A stretch of DNA of 57,657 nt from Saprospiraceae bacterium (GCA_028279185.1 JANQSS010000091.1:1-57657); one strand, 5' to 3'. Positions 19,401 to 28,201 are shown, numbered from the stretch's first letter. Notes: generated by a model not told the origin, from the sequence alone. Translations and numbers: made by a program.

Positions 19401-21761
19401 ACCACAGTCAATTGTAATTTGGACCATGACTGTATCACATACCCGCCCATCTGTAACTAATATATTGTATGTGCCTGAAGTAACTGGATCGCTGGTAAAT
19501 TCATTTCCATTTGTAATATTTCCAGGAATTCCAGTCACCTCGTATGTACTTTGTTCTCCTCCGGAAATATCAAATGAAATAATACTTGCAAGTGGATTAC
19601 AGGCCCCTATAGCAATGTTATTAACTTCAAGCGGTGGTTGTAACGCTACAGGATTTGTCGTATCAGCTTCATAACTCCAACACATACTATCGTGTTGAAA
19701 AGAATCTAATACTAATACATCGCCATTCATCAAGGGAATCGGAAAAAACTCATCATTTATTTCGCCATTGAACACATACGTTGCTCCTGAAGTTAAATTC
19801 CTAACATGAATCTCGTACAGACCATTTTGTGAAGCTCTAAAAAAAATTCCAGTCTCATCACCACAGCCTGTTACTACCTCAATCCCGGCGAGTGGCAACC
19901 GAATAATTCTGAAGTCTACATTGTCCACTGACTCATACGGACAGTAAGTAGGTGGTTCAGTTATAAAGTCAACTATTCTATAGGAAGACGATTCGAAAAT
20001 TGGAAAGTAATAGAAAAACGATTGTTGTTGCCCGTAAATAGAGTCTCGATTTCCAAAATCATCCTCTAATATTAATGTGAAAGGTATCGGACTGTTAATT
20101 GTTGTTATCACGACTTCTCCACTATCGCCAACACAAAGATCATCATCACCAAATATTTCGACATATGGGCTCAATAGGAAGACAACATCAATCGGAACCG
20201 GCTCACTTTTACAACCGAATGAATTTGTGGCCACGGCGTAAAAAGTCCGCGATGTGTTAACAATGGCTCCTATTTCATTTACGTCATTTATTGCATTTTC
20301 TTCACTGCGATAAAATGAGAAGGTCATATCACTGATATCGCCTTCCGTGAATAAAAAGGGTGTCGAAAGTAAATTATATGTGGCATTCCCTAAGACGGAA
20401 CACATTGTATCCGGTGAGATCGCAGTAAACACCGGGCTTTCTACAAAATTGACATCAAATGAAATGGTATCACTACAGCCATTATTCGTATTGAACCGCG
20501 CCCAATATTTTCCCTCTTGATCAGTAGAATAGGGCAATGTCAATCTGTTGATATTTAAAGCGGCATCTTCCGCAGCAGCATAATATGCCAACGAGTCAAA
20601 AGGCCATCCGGGGTATCCGTGCAACTCTCTGTCGCGAACATCGCTGCCGAAATTGAAAAATTCCCCTTCGCAAAAAGAATCCACTTCCACTCCAAGCTCA
20701 ACTATCTCAGTCATAAAAAAGGCGGAATCCGCTGGTTGTGGAATTCGAGTACACGTTCCATATGACAAGGAGACAAAAATCGTGTAATCTCCGATGGTAT
20801 CGAGAGAGGTTACCTCATTTACATCATTAAGCATATCTTCTCGGCTTAAGAAAAAATGTACGCGGCCTCCATCCGGGACACCAATTAATTGATTTACGAA
20901 TAAGGCATTAAAATAATTCTCGAGAATAATAGGGAAGAAACTTGGACACCGCCGGATTGATTGAGGCATTAAATCAAAGCCAAACGACGTATTTTGAACG
21001 ATGAAGCAGGACTTGGCGTAACGGCAACGATCGTCATATTGTGCAGCACAAATCATAGGGTTTCCTACACCGGACCAATTTGACCAATCGATTTCTATTC
21101 GTCCATTTCCAAGATCCGTATATTCGGATAACTCTGGAATTGACCATAAAATAGGTAATGATGGATCATAATTATCAACCTGATATGTAAAAACACCTTG
21201 CCCGAAACAAATTGAGTCTTGACCTGATATTATTGGATCGGGTAGCGTGTCACAGGCAATTGGGTTAGTAGGACACGTACCATGAATTAAATGCAACCTA
21301 TAATCACAAATATCGCCTCTTATTCCATCAACGATTATGTAATATGTTTCACCAACTTCTGTCATGATGTCGAACTGAAGTGGCATTACACCCATAGTAG
21401 CAGCGCATGCCAAAGGCGTATCAAAATTTGTACAAAAAGCCGCTTGGAAGACTTCCATCTCAAGACCTGTATTAAAGACGCAAAATGTAGGAATAAGGAT
21501 CACTGATGTTTCGCGCTCTTGCGCCACGAATGTATACCAAAGGTTGTTATCATAGTCACTGCAAAACTGACCTGTACCCATGTCTTCCGTTCCAAATGCA
21601 TTGTTGAGAATAAGACAGTTGCCAAGGCCGATATCCTGAGCCGCATCACACCGATCCTGAGCTGATGCGCTGAATGTCAAATAAATGAAAGAAAGGACGA
21701 CCAAAACCATTCCGTTTTGGAACGTACGTTGCATTTTAAGCAATTTCATGTAGTTGGTCAT
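16473..21761 (-). CDS. Large T9SS cargo protein with CHU_C (type B) C-terminal domain
   Basis: A 1762-residue secreted protein. A signal peptide ends in FSASAQ; the start could be ATG 21761 or the in-frame ATG 21749. Residues about 35-165 resemble a prepeptidase-C/CUB-like beta-sandwich (NLWYTFVAQ, then ETYYIIVDG). The middle holds many Ig-like segments with paired cysteines. From about 1175 to 1510 there are four PKD-like repeats of about 90 residues, each opening with LNC/IDC and closing with a second Cys. A SprB-like repeat follows at about 1515-1590 (GEIFVQNIVGGTEPF). Residues about 1667-1762 form a CHU_C domain: IPSAFSPNEDGRNDVF, then YNRWGERVF, ending in DFTLVR. This domain is the T9SS type B signal for export and surface attachment. 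No enzyme signature seen, so an adhesive or structural surface role is inferred. Confidence 0.9.
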   Translation of the reverse strand: MTNYMKLLKMQRTFQNGMVLVVLSFIYLTFSASAQDRCDAAQDIGLGNCLILNNAFGTEDMGTGQFCSDYDNNLWYTFVAQERETSVILIPTFCVFNTGLEMEVFQAAFCTNFDTPLACAATMGVMPLQFDIMTEVGETYYIIVDGIRGDICDYRLHLIHGTCPTNPIACDTLPDPIISGQDSICFGQGVFTYQVDNYDPSLPILWSIPELSEYTDLGNGRIEIDWSNWSGVGNPMICAAQYDDRCRYAKSCFIVQNTSFGFDLMPQSIRRCPSFFPIILENYFNALFVNQLIGVPDGGRVHFFLSREDMLNDVNEVTSLDTIGDYTIFVSLSYGTCTRIPQPADSAFFMTEIVELGVEVDSFCEGEFFNFGSDVRDRELHGYPGWPFDSLAYYAAAEDAALNINRLTLPYSTDQEGKYWARFNTNNGCSDTISFDVNFVESPVFTAISPDTMCSVLGNATYNLLSTPFLFTEGDISDMTFSFYRSEENAINDVNEIGAIVNTSRTFYAVATNSFGCKSEPVPIDVVFLLSPYVEIFGDDDLCVGDSGEVVITTINSPIPFTLILEDDFGNRDSIYGQQQSFFYYFPIFESSSYRIVDFITEPPTYCPYESVDNVDFRIIRLPLAGIEVVTGCGDETGIFFRASQNGLYEIHVRNLTSGATYVFNGEINDEFFPIPLMNGDVLVLDSFQHDSMCWSYEADTTNPVALQPPLEVNNIAIGACNPLASIISFDISGGEQSTYEVTGIPGNITNGNEFTSDPVTSGTYNILVTDGRVCDTVMVQITIDCGCVTDAGSISTLDTLLCENELTSVSIVDTTLAPGDILEFILHDAPPPVFGNVIGSNSNGVFGFDDTNMSLNTTYYITLWAGIGTNGQVDQAAFCSDSSNSIAVRWTTIPVLQMFDTLLLCDNPSDTVVRLTLIGQSPFTISYGIGSMMAGPISTMDNFIDINIVGISQNNDLIITQFENEACEGIVNGDGRITFLQSPEFQNLVYTCSPTKDSFYFEVEIVDGFLPYSLTGIDGQLNGNIFTSVNLPSGFSASLFLEDLYACETIELAINRDCECESNVGVLDPGDIHLCADSQHIFTFLIESIIAIGDEQQFFIKSNNLLDTSGILARQSSNSISFDPSYMSYGVTYYFMPAVGLADMQGDIILDHKCFMPTLPVAFTFYDIPLAQENGGNRLLNCENNLIELDATASIVPVGFNYQWTANPGRFLTGQNTLAPTIDSAGVYQLTISSPFVNCESQIEIVIRENFETALASIIGDTLLNCEFPMLSLNASGSQPINNINTTWTTVDGNFTSPPSGLIVEIDKEGRYTLIVEHTESLCRDTIDFLVSEDFTSPEVEALSSELLLNCDRNELLLVLDSTRLILADDVSWNSQNSFNIISDYIIEVNSVGTYHVDVANEISKCRTSLEFEITGDFQEPVLVLPGEYVIDCINLEASMTVDVTQGSGSYRYQWFSSNGIITGNPTSATVGTLGEGDFEVTVTDLSNGCQSVGATVVNSLQDFIDDIELVFSDAPCDFIDRGEIFVQNIVGGTEPFRILINDDVYQRVPVNVIPAAAGEYSIHVSDVNGCTFDTVFSINNAQQVSLALEDIIEIDEGQSLQIIPTIMGIVDTFGYFIEDSLLHSLNEIDPTIYPDSDFLLKLIIYSPDSCMAMDVMQVFVRRYYNMYIPSAFSPNEDGRNDVFHVFGPDKLQSISRMQIYNRWGERVFELRDGLPNDIRFGWNGELNGMPAAEGVYSYVIIGVFDDGTEKQVQGDFTLVR

Positions 21762-22018
21762 GTCAATGGTTTTGCTGTGCTAGTGGGGTAAAATACATTT
21801 ACCAGACCTTCATATTTACTTTAATTTACTTTAAAATGCTCGTTTTTCAGTAAGATTGGTACTTAGAAGATGATAAATGTCCTTATTTCGCTGCCTGACG
21901 AGTAAAAATTTGGGATGAAAAGTTGGCCTTTTAATAAGGTTAGTATTTTCGTTGTTGGGAACGATGAAATTGAATTTCGCAGTCAACTCAGCCGACTAAA
22001 GAGCAGAAATGTAGCTAT

Positions 22019-22780
22019 TTATTTTTTCAAAGCCTCTTTTCTCAGGCGTTGCAAAAACGGTGAAGCAAAAATAAACTGTTGTAGGAATTCATTATCACTT
22101 TCCATTACTTCATTTTTATTGCCTATCCACACGAGTTTTCCAAGATGAAGTAAGGCAATTTTTTCACCTATTTCCATGACCGAATTCATATCATGTGTAT
22201 TGATGACTGTTGTAATATTAAATTCATCCGTTATACTGCTAATCAGCTGATCAATAAGAATAGATGTTTTCGGATCGAGTCCGGAGTTAGGTTCATCGCA
22301 AAAAAGATACTTGGGGTTTAGCACAATTGCTCTGGCAATTCCAACCCGTTTTTGCATTCCTCCGCTAATTTCTGAGGGATATTGCTCATTCGTTCCTACT
22401 AAATCGACACGCTCTAAGCAATAATCAACACGCTTTTGTTTTTCGGCAAGGCTGTCATTTGTAAACATATCCAAAGGAAATCGAATATTCTCTTCAACGG
22501 TCATGGAGTCAAATAGAGCGGATCCTTGAAAAAGCATACCGACTTCCATCCGTATTGCCCTAACCTTTTTCTTGTCCAATGCATAAAAGTCTATATCGTC
22601 ATACCAAACTTTACCGGAGGTTGGTCTGAACAATCCAACCAGCAACTTTAATAAAACCGTTTTTCCGGCACCAGATCGACCAATAATTAAATTTGTTTTG
22701 CCCGGTTCAAAAACCATGGAAACATCCTTAAGTACTTCATTCTCACCAAAAGATTTGAATATGTGATCAGCTTTTATCAT
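22019..22780 (-). CDS. mlaF: ABC transporter ATP-binding protein, MlaF-like
   Basis: A 253-residue ABC ATPase. Walker A is GRSGAGKT at residues 34-41, the Q-loop Gln is Q85 (LFQGSALFDSMTV, the MlaF-type wording), the signature is ISGGMQKRVGIARA near 138-151, Walker B is LFCDEPNSGLDP near 159-170, and the switch His is H196. The MlaFEDB system moves phospholipids between the inner and outer membranes and helps keep outer-membrane asymmetry. The start ATG overlaps the stop of the upstream permease gene by 4 bases, so the two are translationally coupled. No MCE-domain (MlaD) gene follows; the next gene downstream is the T9SS cargo gene. Confidence 0.9.
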   Translation of the reverse strand: MIKADHIFKSFGENEVLKDVSMVFEPGKTNLIIGRSGAGKTVLLKLLVGLFRPTSGKVWYDDIDFYALDKKKVRAIRMEVGMLFQGSALFDSMTVEENIRFPLDMFTNDSLAEKQKRVDYCLERVDLVGTNEQYPSEISGGMQKRVGIARAIVLNPKYLFCDEPNSGLDPKTSILIDQLISSITDEFNITTVINTHDMNSVMEIGEKIALLHLGKLVWIGNKNEVMESDNEFLQQFIFASPFLQRLRKEALKK

Positions 22781-23523
22781 GAAGTTAATACTACTGCAAT
22801 TAAGTAATCTGCGACCAGAATTAAGACGTCACCAAAAACGACGGCGTTTGTACTGGCCTTACCCAATTCGATACTGCCGCGTTGGACATAATATCCTTGA
22901 TAGCAAGCGACCGTTGTCAAAATGAACGCAAAAACCACAGATTTGACCAGCATCATGGTAACATTGTACGGCTCGAAAACATACCGAAGCCCTTTTACAA
23001 ATTCGGCGGATGAAAATAATCCAGTAGGTACACTTGCCACATATGCACCGCCTATGCTTACAAAGGCGGCAATGCAAACCAACATAGGAATGACAACTAG
23101 AGCAGCAACCAGGCGAGGCATGATAAGAAAAGCGGCTGTGTTTACCCCCATGATTTCCATAGCGTCAATATGCTCTTTTTGTCGCATTCCACCAATTTCC
23201 GAAGCAATGTTCGATCCCACTTTTCCTGCCAATACGAGGCAAGTAAATGTTGGTGCCAGCTCAATGATGGTCATGTCCCTTACGATGTAGCCTATGTAAT
23301 ATCTCGGAATAAGTTGACCACCTAACTGATATGAAAACTGAACAGCTGTGACCGCTCCAATGAAAACGGCGATCAGGCACACAATTACGAGAGATCCTAT
23401 TCCTATATCATCCATTTGACGCAAGGTCTCTTTCCAATAAATGCGTACATTATCGGGGCGGCCCATCGCCTGCCGCAACAATAAAATGTATCTTCCAAAA
23501 TGTTTAAATGTACCTAGCAACAT
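22777..23523 (-). CDS. mlaE: ABC transporter permease, MlaE family
   Basis: A 248-residue inner-membrane permease with about five hydrophobic segments. The conserved MlaE core is visible as VGSNIASEIGGMRQKEHIDAM followed by MPRLVAA (about residues 108-145), and the region with GSLVIVCLIAVFIGAVTAVQ is the first core helix. It pairs with the ATPase gene immediately downstream (4-base overlap). The predicted role is phospholipid transport between the membranes. No strong -7 element is visible in the 150 bases between it and pyk, which lies on the same strand upstream, so it might be transcribed from the pyk promoter. Confidence 0.9.
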   Translation of the reverse strand: MLLGTFKHFGRYILLLRQAMGRPDNVRIYWKETLRQMDDIGIGSLVIVCLIAVFIGAVTAVQFSYQLGGQLIPRYYIGYIVRDMTIIELAPTFTCLVLAGKVGSNIASEIGGMRQKEHIDAMEIMGVNTAAFLIMPRLVAALVVIPMLVCIAAFVSIGGAYVASVPTGLFSSAEFVKGLRYVFEPYNVTMMLVKSVVFAFILTTVACYQGYYVQRGSIELGKASTNAVVFGDVLILVADYLIAVVLTS

Positions 23524-23674
23524 ATAAACTTTTATTATTGAACCCAGAACAAAGTCAACAATTCGTGAATTTATGAAAAATCTAAGCCAAGGATGTTTCG
23601 CAGTAGTATTTTTTCATAAAACCAGGATTGCATTTAATGGCAAAGTACCGTTCCATTAATTACTGCTGATCGAT

Positions 23675-25108
23675 TTAATCGATGCGCGTTAGTTTCAACA
23701 TATTTGTTCTTCCGCGAGACTTAATAGGCATACTTCCTGTATTCACAACCATATCCCCCACTTGAACCAAGCCTTTATTTTTCAATATATTGTTTACATC
23801 TTCAATCGTTTCATCAGTTGTAGTCATTTTTCCGTAGTAATAACATCGAACTCCCCAGACTAAATTTAATGTACTTAATATATCTCGACTTTCGGAAAAA
23901 ATGTAAATTTTACTTTTTGGCCGACAGCTGGATATTTTAAAGGCAGTATATCCAGAGGCCGTCATTCCTATTATTGCTTTAGCTCCAATATTCGCGCTAA
24001 CTTCTGCTGAATTAAAACATAAAATATCCGAATAGAATGTAGATGAACGCGCCGAAGTAGAGTGATGCATATTGCGCATGGTGTAATTCTTTTCCGCTTC
24101 AAGGATGATTTTATTCATCGCCTGAACAACTAACTCCGGATGTCGACCTACAGATGTTTCACCGCTTAGCATAACAGCATCAGCTCCATCTAATACTGCA
24201 TTAGCCACATCGGTCACTTCGGCACGTGTGGGGCTCGGATTTTCCATCATACTCTCCATCATCTGCGTAGCGACTATCACTGGTCGTGCTCGACTCAAAC
24301 AGCGCTTAATAATATCTTTTTGAATTCCGGGTAGTTTTTCAATTGGTACTTCAATACCCAAATCCCCTCTGGCAATCATGATGGCATTCGAATATTTAAT
24401 TATGTCATCAATATCATCTAAGGCTTCCGGTTTTTCAATTTTCGCAATTGTTTTTGCGGAATGTTCAGCTTGATCTAATATTTTTTGAAGATCAATAATG
24501 TCATTTGAACTACGCACAAAAGAAAGGGCAATCCAATTTACGGGCTGTGTTAATATAAACTCTAAATCGTTTAAATCCTTTTTTGTTAGTGAAGGCAGAC
24601 TGACCTTAGTATCTGGCAAATTGACACCTTTATTTGATTTCAAAGGTCCACCAAAAAGGGTTCGTAACCTGACCTGGCCCACACCGTCAGTTTCGACAAC
24701 TTCTAATTGAATTTTTCCGTCGTCTATTAAAACGATTTCTCCAGGAGACACATCCTTGGCGAAATTGCTGTAATTCATATATGCCGATTTAGCATCTCCC
24801 TCATGTTCTTCATTGGTAAAAAGGATTTCATCTCCTTCCTCCAAGTGCGTGCCTTCCAACATTTGCCCTATACGTAATTTTGGACCTTGTAAATCTGCCA
24901 AGATTCCAACATGAACCCGATACTTTTCATTGATGTATTTAATCTTCTTTATTACATCTTCATGCTGTTCATGCGTACCGTGAGAAAAATTTAATCGAAA
25001 AACATCGACACCTTCTCGTACCAATCCTAAAAGTGCTTCGTATGAGCTGGATGCCGGTCCGACGGTTGCGACGATTTTCGTATCCTGATCATCTACATGA
25101 TTAAACAT
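23675..25108 (-). CDS. pyk: Pyruvate kinase
   Basis: A 477-residue cytoplasmic enzyme converting phosphoenolpyruvate and ADP to pyruvate and ATP, the last step of glycolysis. Family motifs are KIVATVGPASSS at the N-terminus, RLNFSHGTHEQH (phosphate and metal binding), the catalytic-Lys segment AKIEKPEAL, IMIARGDLGIE, and VATQMMESM followed by DGADAVMLSGET. The C-terminal allosteric domain is complete. The frame is open to an upstream ATG at 25144, but ATG 25108 is chosen because an exact -7 element (TATCTTTG, 25138 to 25131) lies inside those extra codons, and because residue 1 at 25108 leaves the usual short lead into the KIVATVG strand. The 5' leader would be roughly 15-20 bases. Confidence 0.96.
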   Translation of the reverse strand: MFNHVDDQDTKIVATVGPASSSYEALLGLVREGVDVFRLNFSHGTHEQHEDVIKKIKYINEKYRVHVGILADLQGPKLRIGQMLEGTHLEEGDEILFTNEEHEGDAKSAYMNYSNFAKDVSPGEIVLIDDGKIQLEVVETDGVGQVRLRTLFGGPLKSNKGVNLPDTKVSLPSLTKKDLNDLEFILTQPVNWIALSFVRSSNDIIDLQKILDQAEHSAKTIAKIEKPEALDDIDDIIKYSNAIMIARGDLGIEVPIEKLPGIQKDIIKRCLSRARPVIVATQMMESMMENPSPTRAEVTDVANAVLDGADAVMLSGETSVGRHPELVVQAMNKIILEAEKNYTMRNMHHSTSARSSTFYSDILCFNSAEVSANIGAKAIIGMTASGYTAFKISSCRPKSKIYIFSESRDILSTLNLVWGVRCYYYGKMTTTDETIEDVNNILKNKGLVQVGDMVVNTGSMPIKSRGRTNMLKLTRID

Positions 25109-25130
25109 AGGCACTGCATTTGATAGCGGC

Positions 25131-25138
25131 CAAAGATA
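25131..25138 (-). promoter_or_regulatory. -7 promoter element for pyk (TATCTTTG)
   Basis: Exact TAnnTTTG match on the minus strand, 22 bases upstream of ATG 25108. It falls within the longer possible reading frame and so rules against translation from 25144. No good -33 TTG at standard spacing. Confidence 0.6.
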
Positions 25139-25568
25139 GAGCAATAAGTGTAATAAGTACGTTAAGTGGTCAAGAAGGTATTACGCTAGACGCGATACGG
25201 TCTACAAAGCACCCATTATACCCCGAAGGGTAATCATTCGCAGGTTTTAAATCACCTGATTGAACCATTTCTCTTTGTAATCCTGGGCACAAAGCACACT
25301 ACAAGTATTTGCACTTATGATGACTTAGTGCTGGCGCTTGACTTTGCATAATTGGTCAATTGCAATAATAAAATACTTAAAGTCATATGCCTAGGAGCGT
25401 GTTGAAAAGTAGATCGGTCTGTCATGCATCCCTGGAATGACCTAGCCTTAACGTTATCATAACAAAGGGCGGGAACAAAGCGAAGATCAATCTCATTAAA
25501 GAGAATGGATGAGCCAAAATTGGTCTGGCTGTCCAAATGAAATAAATCAATAATGTGATTTTTTCATG
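25139..25568. other. Intergenic region, no gene seen
   Basis: About 430 bases between the divergent pyk and acpP promoters. A 73-codon minus-strand frame at 25315-25536 has no recognisable features. No RNA gene or clear repeat was seen. The region is long for such compact neighbours and could hold a degraded gene or an unrecognised small RNA. Confidence 0.5.
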
Positions 25569-25576
25569 TAAATTTG
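25569..25576 (+). promoter_or_regulatory. -7 promoter element for acpP (TAAATTTG)
   Basis: Exact TAnnTTTG match 25 bases upstream of the acpP ATG at 25602, giving a leader of roughly 20 bases. No clear -33 TTG. Confidence 0.6.
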
Positions 25577-25601
25577 CGAACCAAAACAAAAAATACTTAA
25601 C

Positions 25602-25841
25602 ATGTCAAACGTTGCAGACAAGGTAAAACAAATCATCGTTGAGAAACTCGGTGTGGATGAATCAGAAGTATCTCTTGAAGCAAGCTTCACCAATGATCTA
25701 GGCGCTGATTCACTTGACACGGTTGAATTGATTATGGAATTCGAAAAAGAATTTGATATTTCGATTCCAGACGAGCAGGCAGAGAACATTCAGACGGTAG
25801 GTCAGGCAGTCTCTTACCTGGAAGAGCAATTGCAGTCTTAG
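25602..25841 (+). CDS. acpP: Acyl carrier protein
   Basis: A 79-residue acidic protein that carries growing acyl chains as thioesters on a 4'-phosphopantetheine arm during fatty-acid synthesis. The attachment site is Ser37 in [15 protein letters not shown], the canonical DSL motif. Length and charge are typical. It has its own -7 element 25 bases upstream and a strong intrinsic terminator starting 10 bases after the stop, so it is largely transcribed alone, although fabF and rnc follow on the same strand. Confidence 0.98.
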   Translation: MSNVADKVKQIIVEKLGVDESEVSLEASFTNDLGADSLDTVELIMEFEKEFDISIPDEQAENIQTVGQAVSYLEEQLQS

Positions 25842-25850
25842 TCTTTTTAA

Positions 25851-25894
25851 AAGGAGAGAAAATGGTTCATTGACCTTTTCTCTCCTTCCTTTTT
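25851..25894 (+). terminator. Intrinsic terminator after acpP
   Basis: Perfect 12-bp stem AAGGAGAGAAAA (25851-25862) with TTTTCTCTCCTT (25876-25887), a 13-base loop that can pair further (GGT/ACC), then a T-rich run to 25894. It lies 10 bases beyond the acpP stop. Confidence 0.88.
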
Positions 25895-26116
25895 ACCCTT
25901 ACTTGCACTCCATTCTAATACTACAGGTAGAGTCCTACTTTTTGGACATACGAATATTACGTACTTACAAACTAAACAACTGATAATCAGTAATTTGCTA
26001 AAAATCAATGCAACCCCTTATTTGCGGCAAGTCACTTGAGCAATGTCAATTCTGATCATCGATCATCGACTTATATTTTGTAATATTGAGGTATTAAAAT
26101 CAGGCAAAATTCGGCT

Positions 26117-27358
26117 ATGAAAAGAGTTGTGATAACCGGTATTGGCGCTTTAAGTGCCCTAGGAAATAACCGCGATGCATTCAGGCAATCACTGGAAGAA
26201 GGAATAAGTGGCGCTCGAACGATTACAAAGTTTGACGCTTCAAAGTTCAAGACACAATTTGCTTGTGAATTGAATGATTTTGTGGTGGAGGATCATCTCG
26301 ACCGTAAGCTGGCCAGAAGAATGGATGCCTTTACACAATACGCCATGGTGGTGGCCAAGGAGGCTGTTGAGCATTCCGGGATAGATTTTTCTACGCAAAA
26401 TCTGGATCGATGTGGTGTCATATGGGGATCAGGCATAGGTGGTTTAAGGTCATTGGAAAAGGAAATCGAAGATTTTGAGCGTGGCCAAGGAACACCTCGT
26501 TATAATCCGTTTATGATTCCAAAAATGATCCCCGATATCGCACCGGGGTATATTTCCATTGAATATGGGCTTCGCGGGATCAATTATGCGACGGTTTCGG
26601 CCTGTGCCTCATCGTCTCACGCCATCATCAATGCGACCGATTACATTCGTCTAAATCGAGCTGATGTCATCATAACAGGTGGTTCTGAAGCCGCAATAAC
26701 GAAGGCGGGAATAGGGGGATTTGCGGCCATGAAGGCCATGTCAACACGAAATGACGACCCTAAAACCGCAAGTAGGCCGTTTGATCTAAATCGGGATGGA
26801 TTCGTACTTGGAGAAGGAGGCGCAGCCCTAGTACTCGAATCCTATGAACATGCAAAAGCTCGTGGCGCAAACATACTGGCCGAGATTGTAGGTGTCGGTA
26901 TGTCGGCTGATGCACATCATATAACAGCTCCTCACCCCGATGGTGCAGGCGCTCTGGCAGCTATGAAGCTGGCGATAGAAGATGCCGAGCTAACACCTGA
27001 TGCCGTGGAATATATCAATGTTCACGGTACATCTACTCCTCTAGGCGATGTGGCAGAATTGAAGGCCATTCAGCAATTGTTCGGAGAGGCGGCTTACAAA
27101 ATGAATATTAGCTCAACTAAGTCGATGCACGGCCACCTGTTAGGTGGTGCTGGAGCATTAGAAGGAGTTGCGGGCATTCTTGGAATGATGCATGGATTCG
27201 TTCCACCAACGATCAATCACTTCGAAGATGACCCCGCCATCGATACGAAACTAAATCTGACATTTAATTGTGCCCAACAACGAAATTTTACTACATTTAT
27301 GAGTAACACCTTTGGATTTGGGGGTCATAATACATCGATGTTGATTAAAAAGATCTAA
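26117..27358 (+). CDS. fabF: 3-oxoacyl-[acyl-carrier-protein] synthase II (FabF)
   Basis: A 413-residue condensing enzyme that extends acyl-ACP with malonyl-ACP in the cytoplasm. The Cys-His-His triad is clear: Cys163 in VSACASSSHAI, His303 in VHGTSTPLGD, and His340 in STKSMHGHLLGGAG. The C-terminal glycine loop FGFGGHN is present. Length is normal. The ATG at 26117 begins directly with the first beta strand (MKRVVITGIG). It lies downstream of acpP and 6 bases ahead of rnc, an arrangement I recall as standard in Bacteroidota. Because acpP has a strong terminator, fabF-rnc probably has its own promoter in the 220 bases between; an AT-rich stretch near 26070-26095 is a candidate but lacks an exact consensus. 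Confidence 0.97.
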   Translation: MKRVVITGIGALSALGNNRDAFRQSLEEGISGARTITKFDASKFKTQFACELNDFVVEDHLDRKLARRMDAFTQYAMVVAKEAVEHSGIDFSTQNLDRCGVIWGSGIGGLRSLEKEIEDFERGQGTPRYNPFMIPKMIPDIAPGYISIEYGLRGINYATVSACASSSHAIINATDYIRLNRADVIITGGSEAAITKAGIGGFAAMKAMSTRNDDPKTASRPFDLNRDGFVLGEGGAALVLESYEHAKARGANILAEIVGVGMSADAHHITAPHPDGAGALAAMKLAIEDAELTPDAVEYINVHGTSTPLGDVAELKAIQQLFGEAAYKMNISSTKSMHGHLLGGAGALEGVAGILGMMHGFVPPTINHFEDDPAIDTKLNLTFNCAQQRNFTTFMSNTFGFGGHNTSMLIKKI

Positions 27359-27364
27359 CAATAA

Positions 27365-28114
27365 TTGAGTTTTATCTGGCGGATATACAATTCACTTTTT
27401 TCTCATGAAAAAGATTTAGCCGCACATATTCAATCTATGATCGGGATGTACCCCGATAATATTAAAATTTATAAGACAGCCTTCCAACACAAAAGCTTGT
27501 TAAATGAATCGAGTGAAGATTTACAAAGCAATGAACGCCTCGAATATTTAGGAGATTCCATACTTAATTCGATTGTGGCCGAATATTTATTCAAAAAATA
27601 TCCGCAGGAACATGAGGGTTTTTTGACTAAAATGCGGAGTAAAATTGTCAAAAGACGGACACTCAATGAAATTGCGGAGAAGATGGAATTGGACATGCTC
27701 CTTCGTGAATATAACAATACACGAATCAGCAGTTCGATGCTTGGAAATGCATTTGAAGCGCTTGTAGGTGCCATTTATTTGGATAAGGGGTATAAACGAA
27801 CAAAGATCTTCTTAATTCAGAAAGTACTACAACGTCATTTGGATTTATCGTCACTCGAAAAATTTGATGACAATTATAAATCCCAACTTTTAGAGTGGTG
27901 TCAAAAGACTGGAAAATCGGTTGACTATCGCGTTATGGAAAAATATAAACAACGTAATAGAGATCGATTTAAAGTGGAAGTTTTGGTTGATGGTGAACAC
28001 GCAGCAACCGGAGAAGGCTTCAACAAGAAAGGTGCTGAGCAACGGGCTTCAGCCAAGGCTTTGAAAGCAATGAAAAAGGAACCACACAAGGGCCAAATGG
28101 GCATTGAACAATAG
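27365..28114 (+). CDS. rnc: Ribonuclease III
   Basis: A 249-residue double-strand-specific endoribonuclease that processes rRNA precursors and other structured RNAs. The signature NERLEYLGDSIL gives Glu60 and Asp64; the second catalytic cluster reads GNAFEALVGAIYLD with Glu130, where the usual Asp is Asn127. The C-terminal dsRNA-binding domain spans about residues 165-240 and ends in KKGAEQRASAKALKAM. The best start is TTG at 27365, only 6 bases after fabF, because it retains the N-terminal helix typical of the phylum; a later ATG (MIGMYP) would cut into the catalytic domain. Translation is probably coupled to fabF. Confidence 0.95.
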   Translation: MSFIWRIYNSLFSHEKDLAAHIQSMIGMYPDNIKIYKTAFQHKSLLNESSEDLQSNERLEYLGDSILNSIVAEYLFKKYPQEHEGFLTKMRSKIVKRRTLNEIAEKMELDMLLREYNNTRISSSMLGNAFEALVGAIYLDKGYKRTKIFLIQKVLQRHLDLSSLEKFDDNYKSQLLEWCQKTGKSVDYRVMEKYKQRNRDRFKVEVLVDGEHAATGEGFNKKGAEQRASAKALKAMKKEPHKGQMGIEQ

Positions 28115-28181
28115 CGTGCCGCCGACAACTTTCTACTCTATATTTCAGCAAAACGAAAGGGTCTACATCAACAAATCGTGC

Positions 28182-28189
28182 TACTTTTG
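28182..28189 (+). promoter_or_regulatory. -7 promoter element (TACTTTTG)
   Basis: Exact TAnnTTTG match 12 bases upstream of the ATG at 28202, implying a leader of only about 5-8 bases for the YdjM-like gene. Confidence 0.55.
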
Positions 28190-28201
28190 CCGACCTGATA
28201 T

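Noticed and set aside
19189-19674. 161-codon plus-strand frame inside the 1762-residue cargo gene
   Set aside because: Antisense shadow of a gene with a signal peptide and CHU_C domain.
21915-22148. 77-codon plus-strand frame overlapping the mlaF 3' end
   Set aside because: About half of it is antisense to the conserved ATPase and the rest has no motif.
25315-25536. 73-codon minus-strand frame between pyk and acpP
   Set aside because: No recognisable domain, promoter or ribosome-binding site; left as part of the intergenic region.
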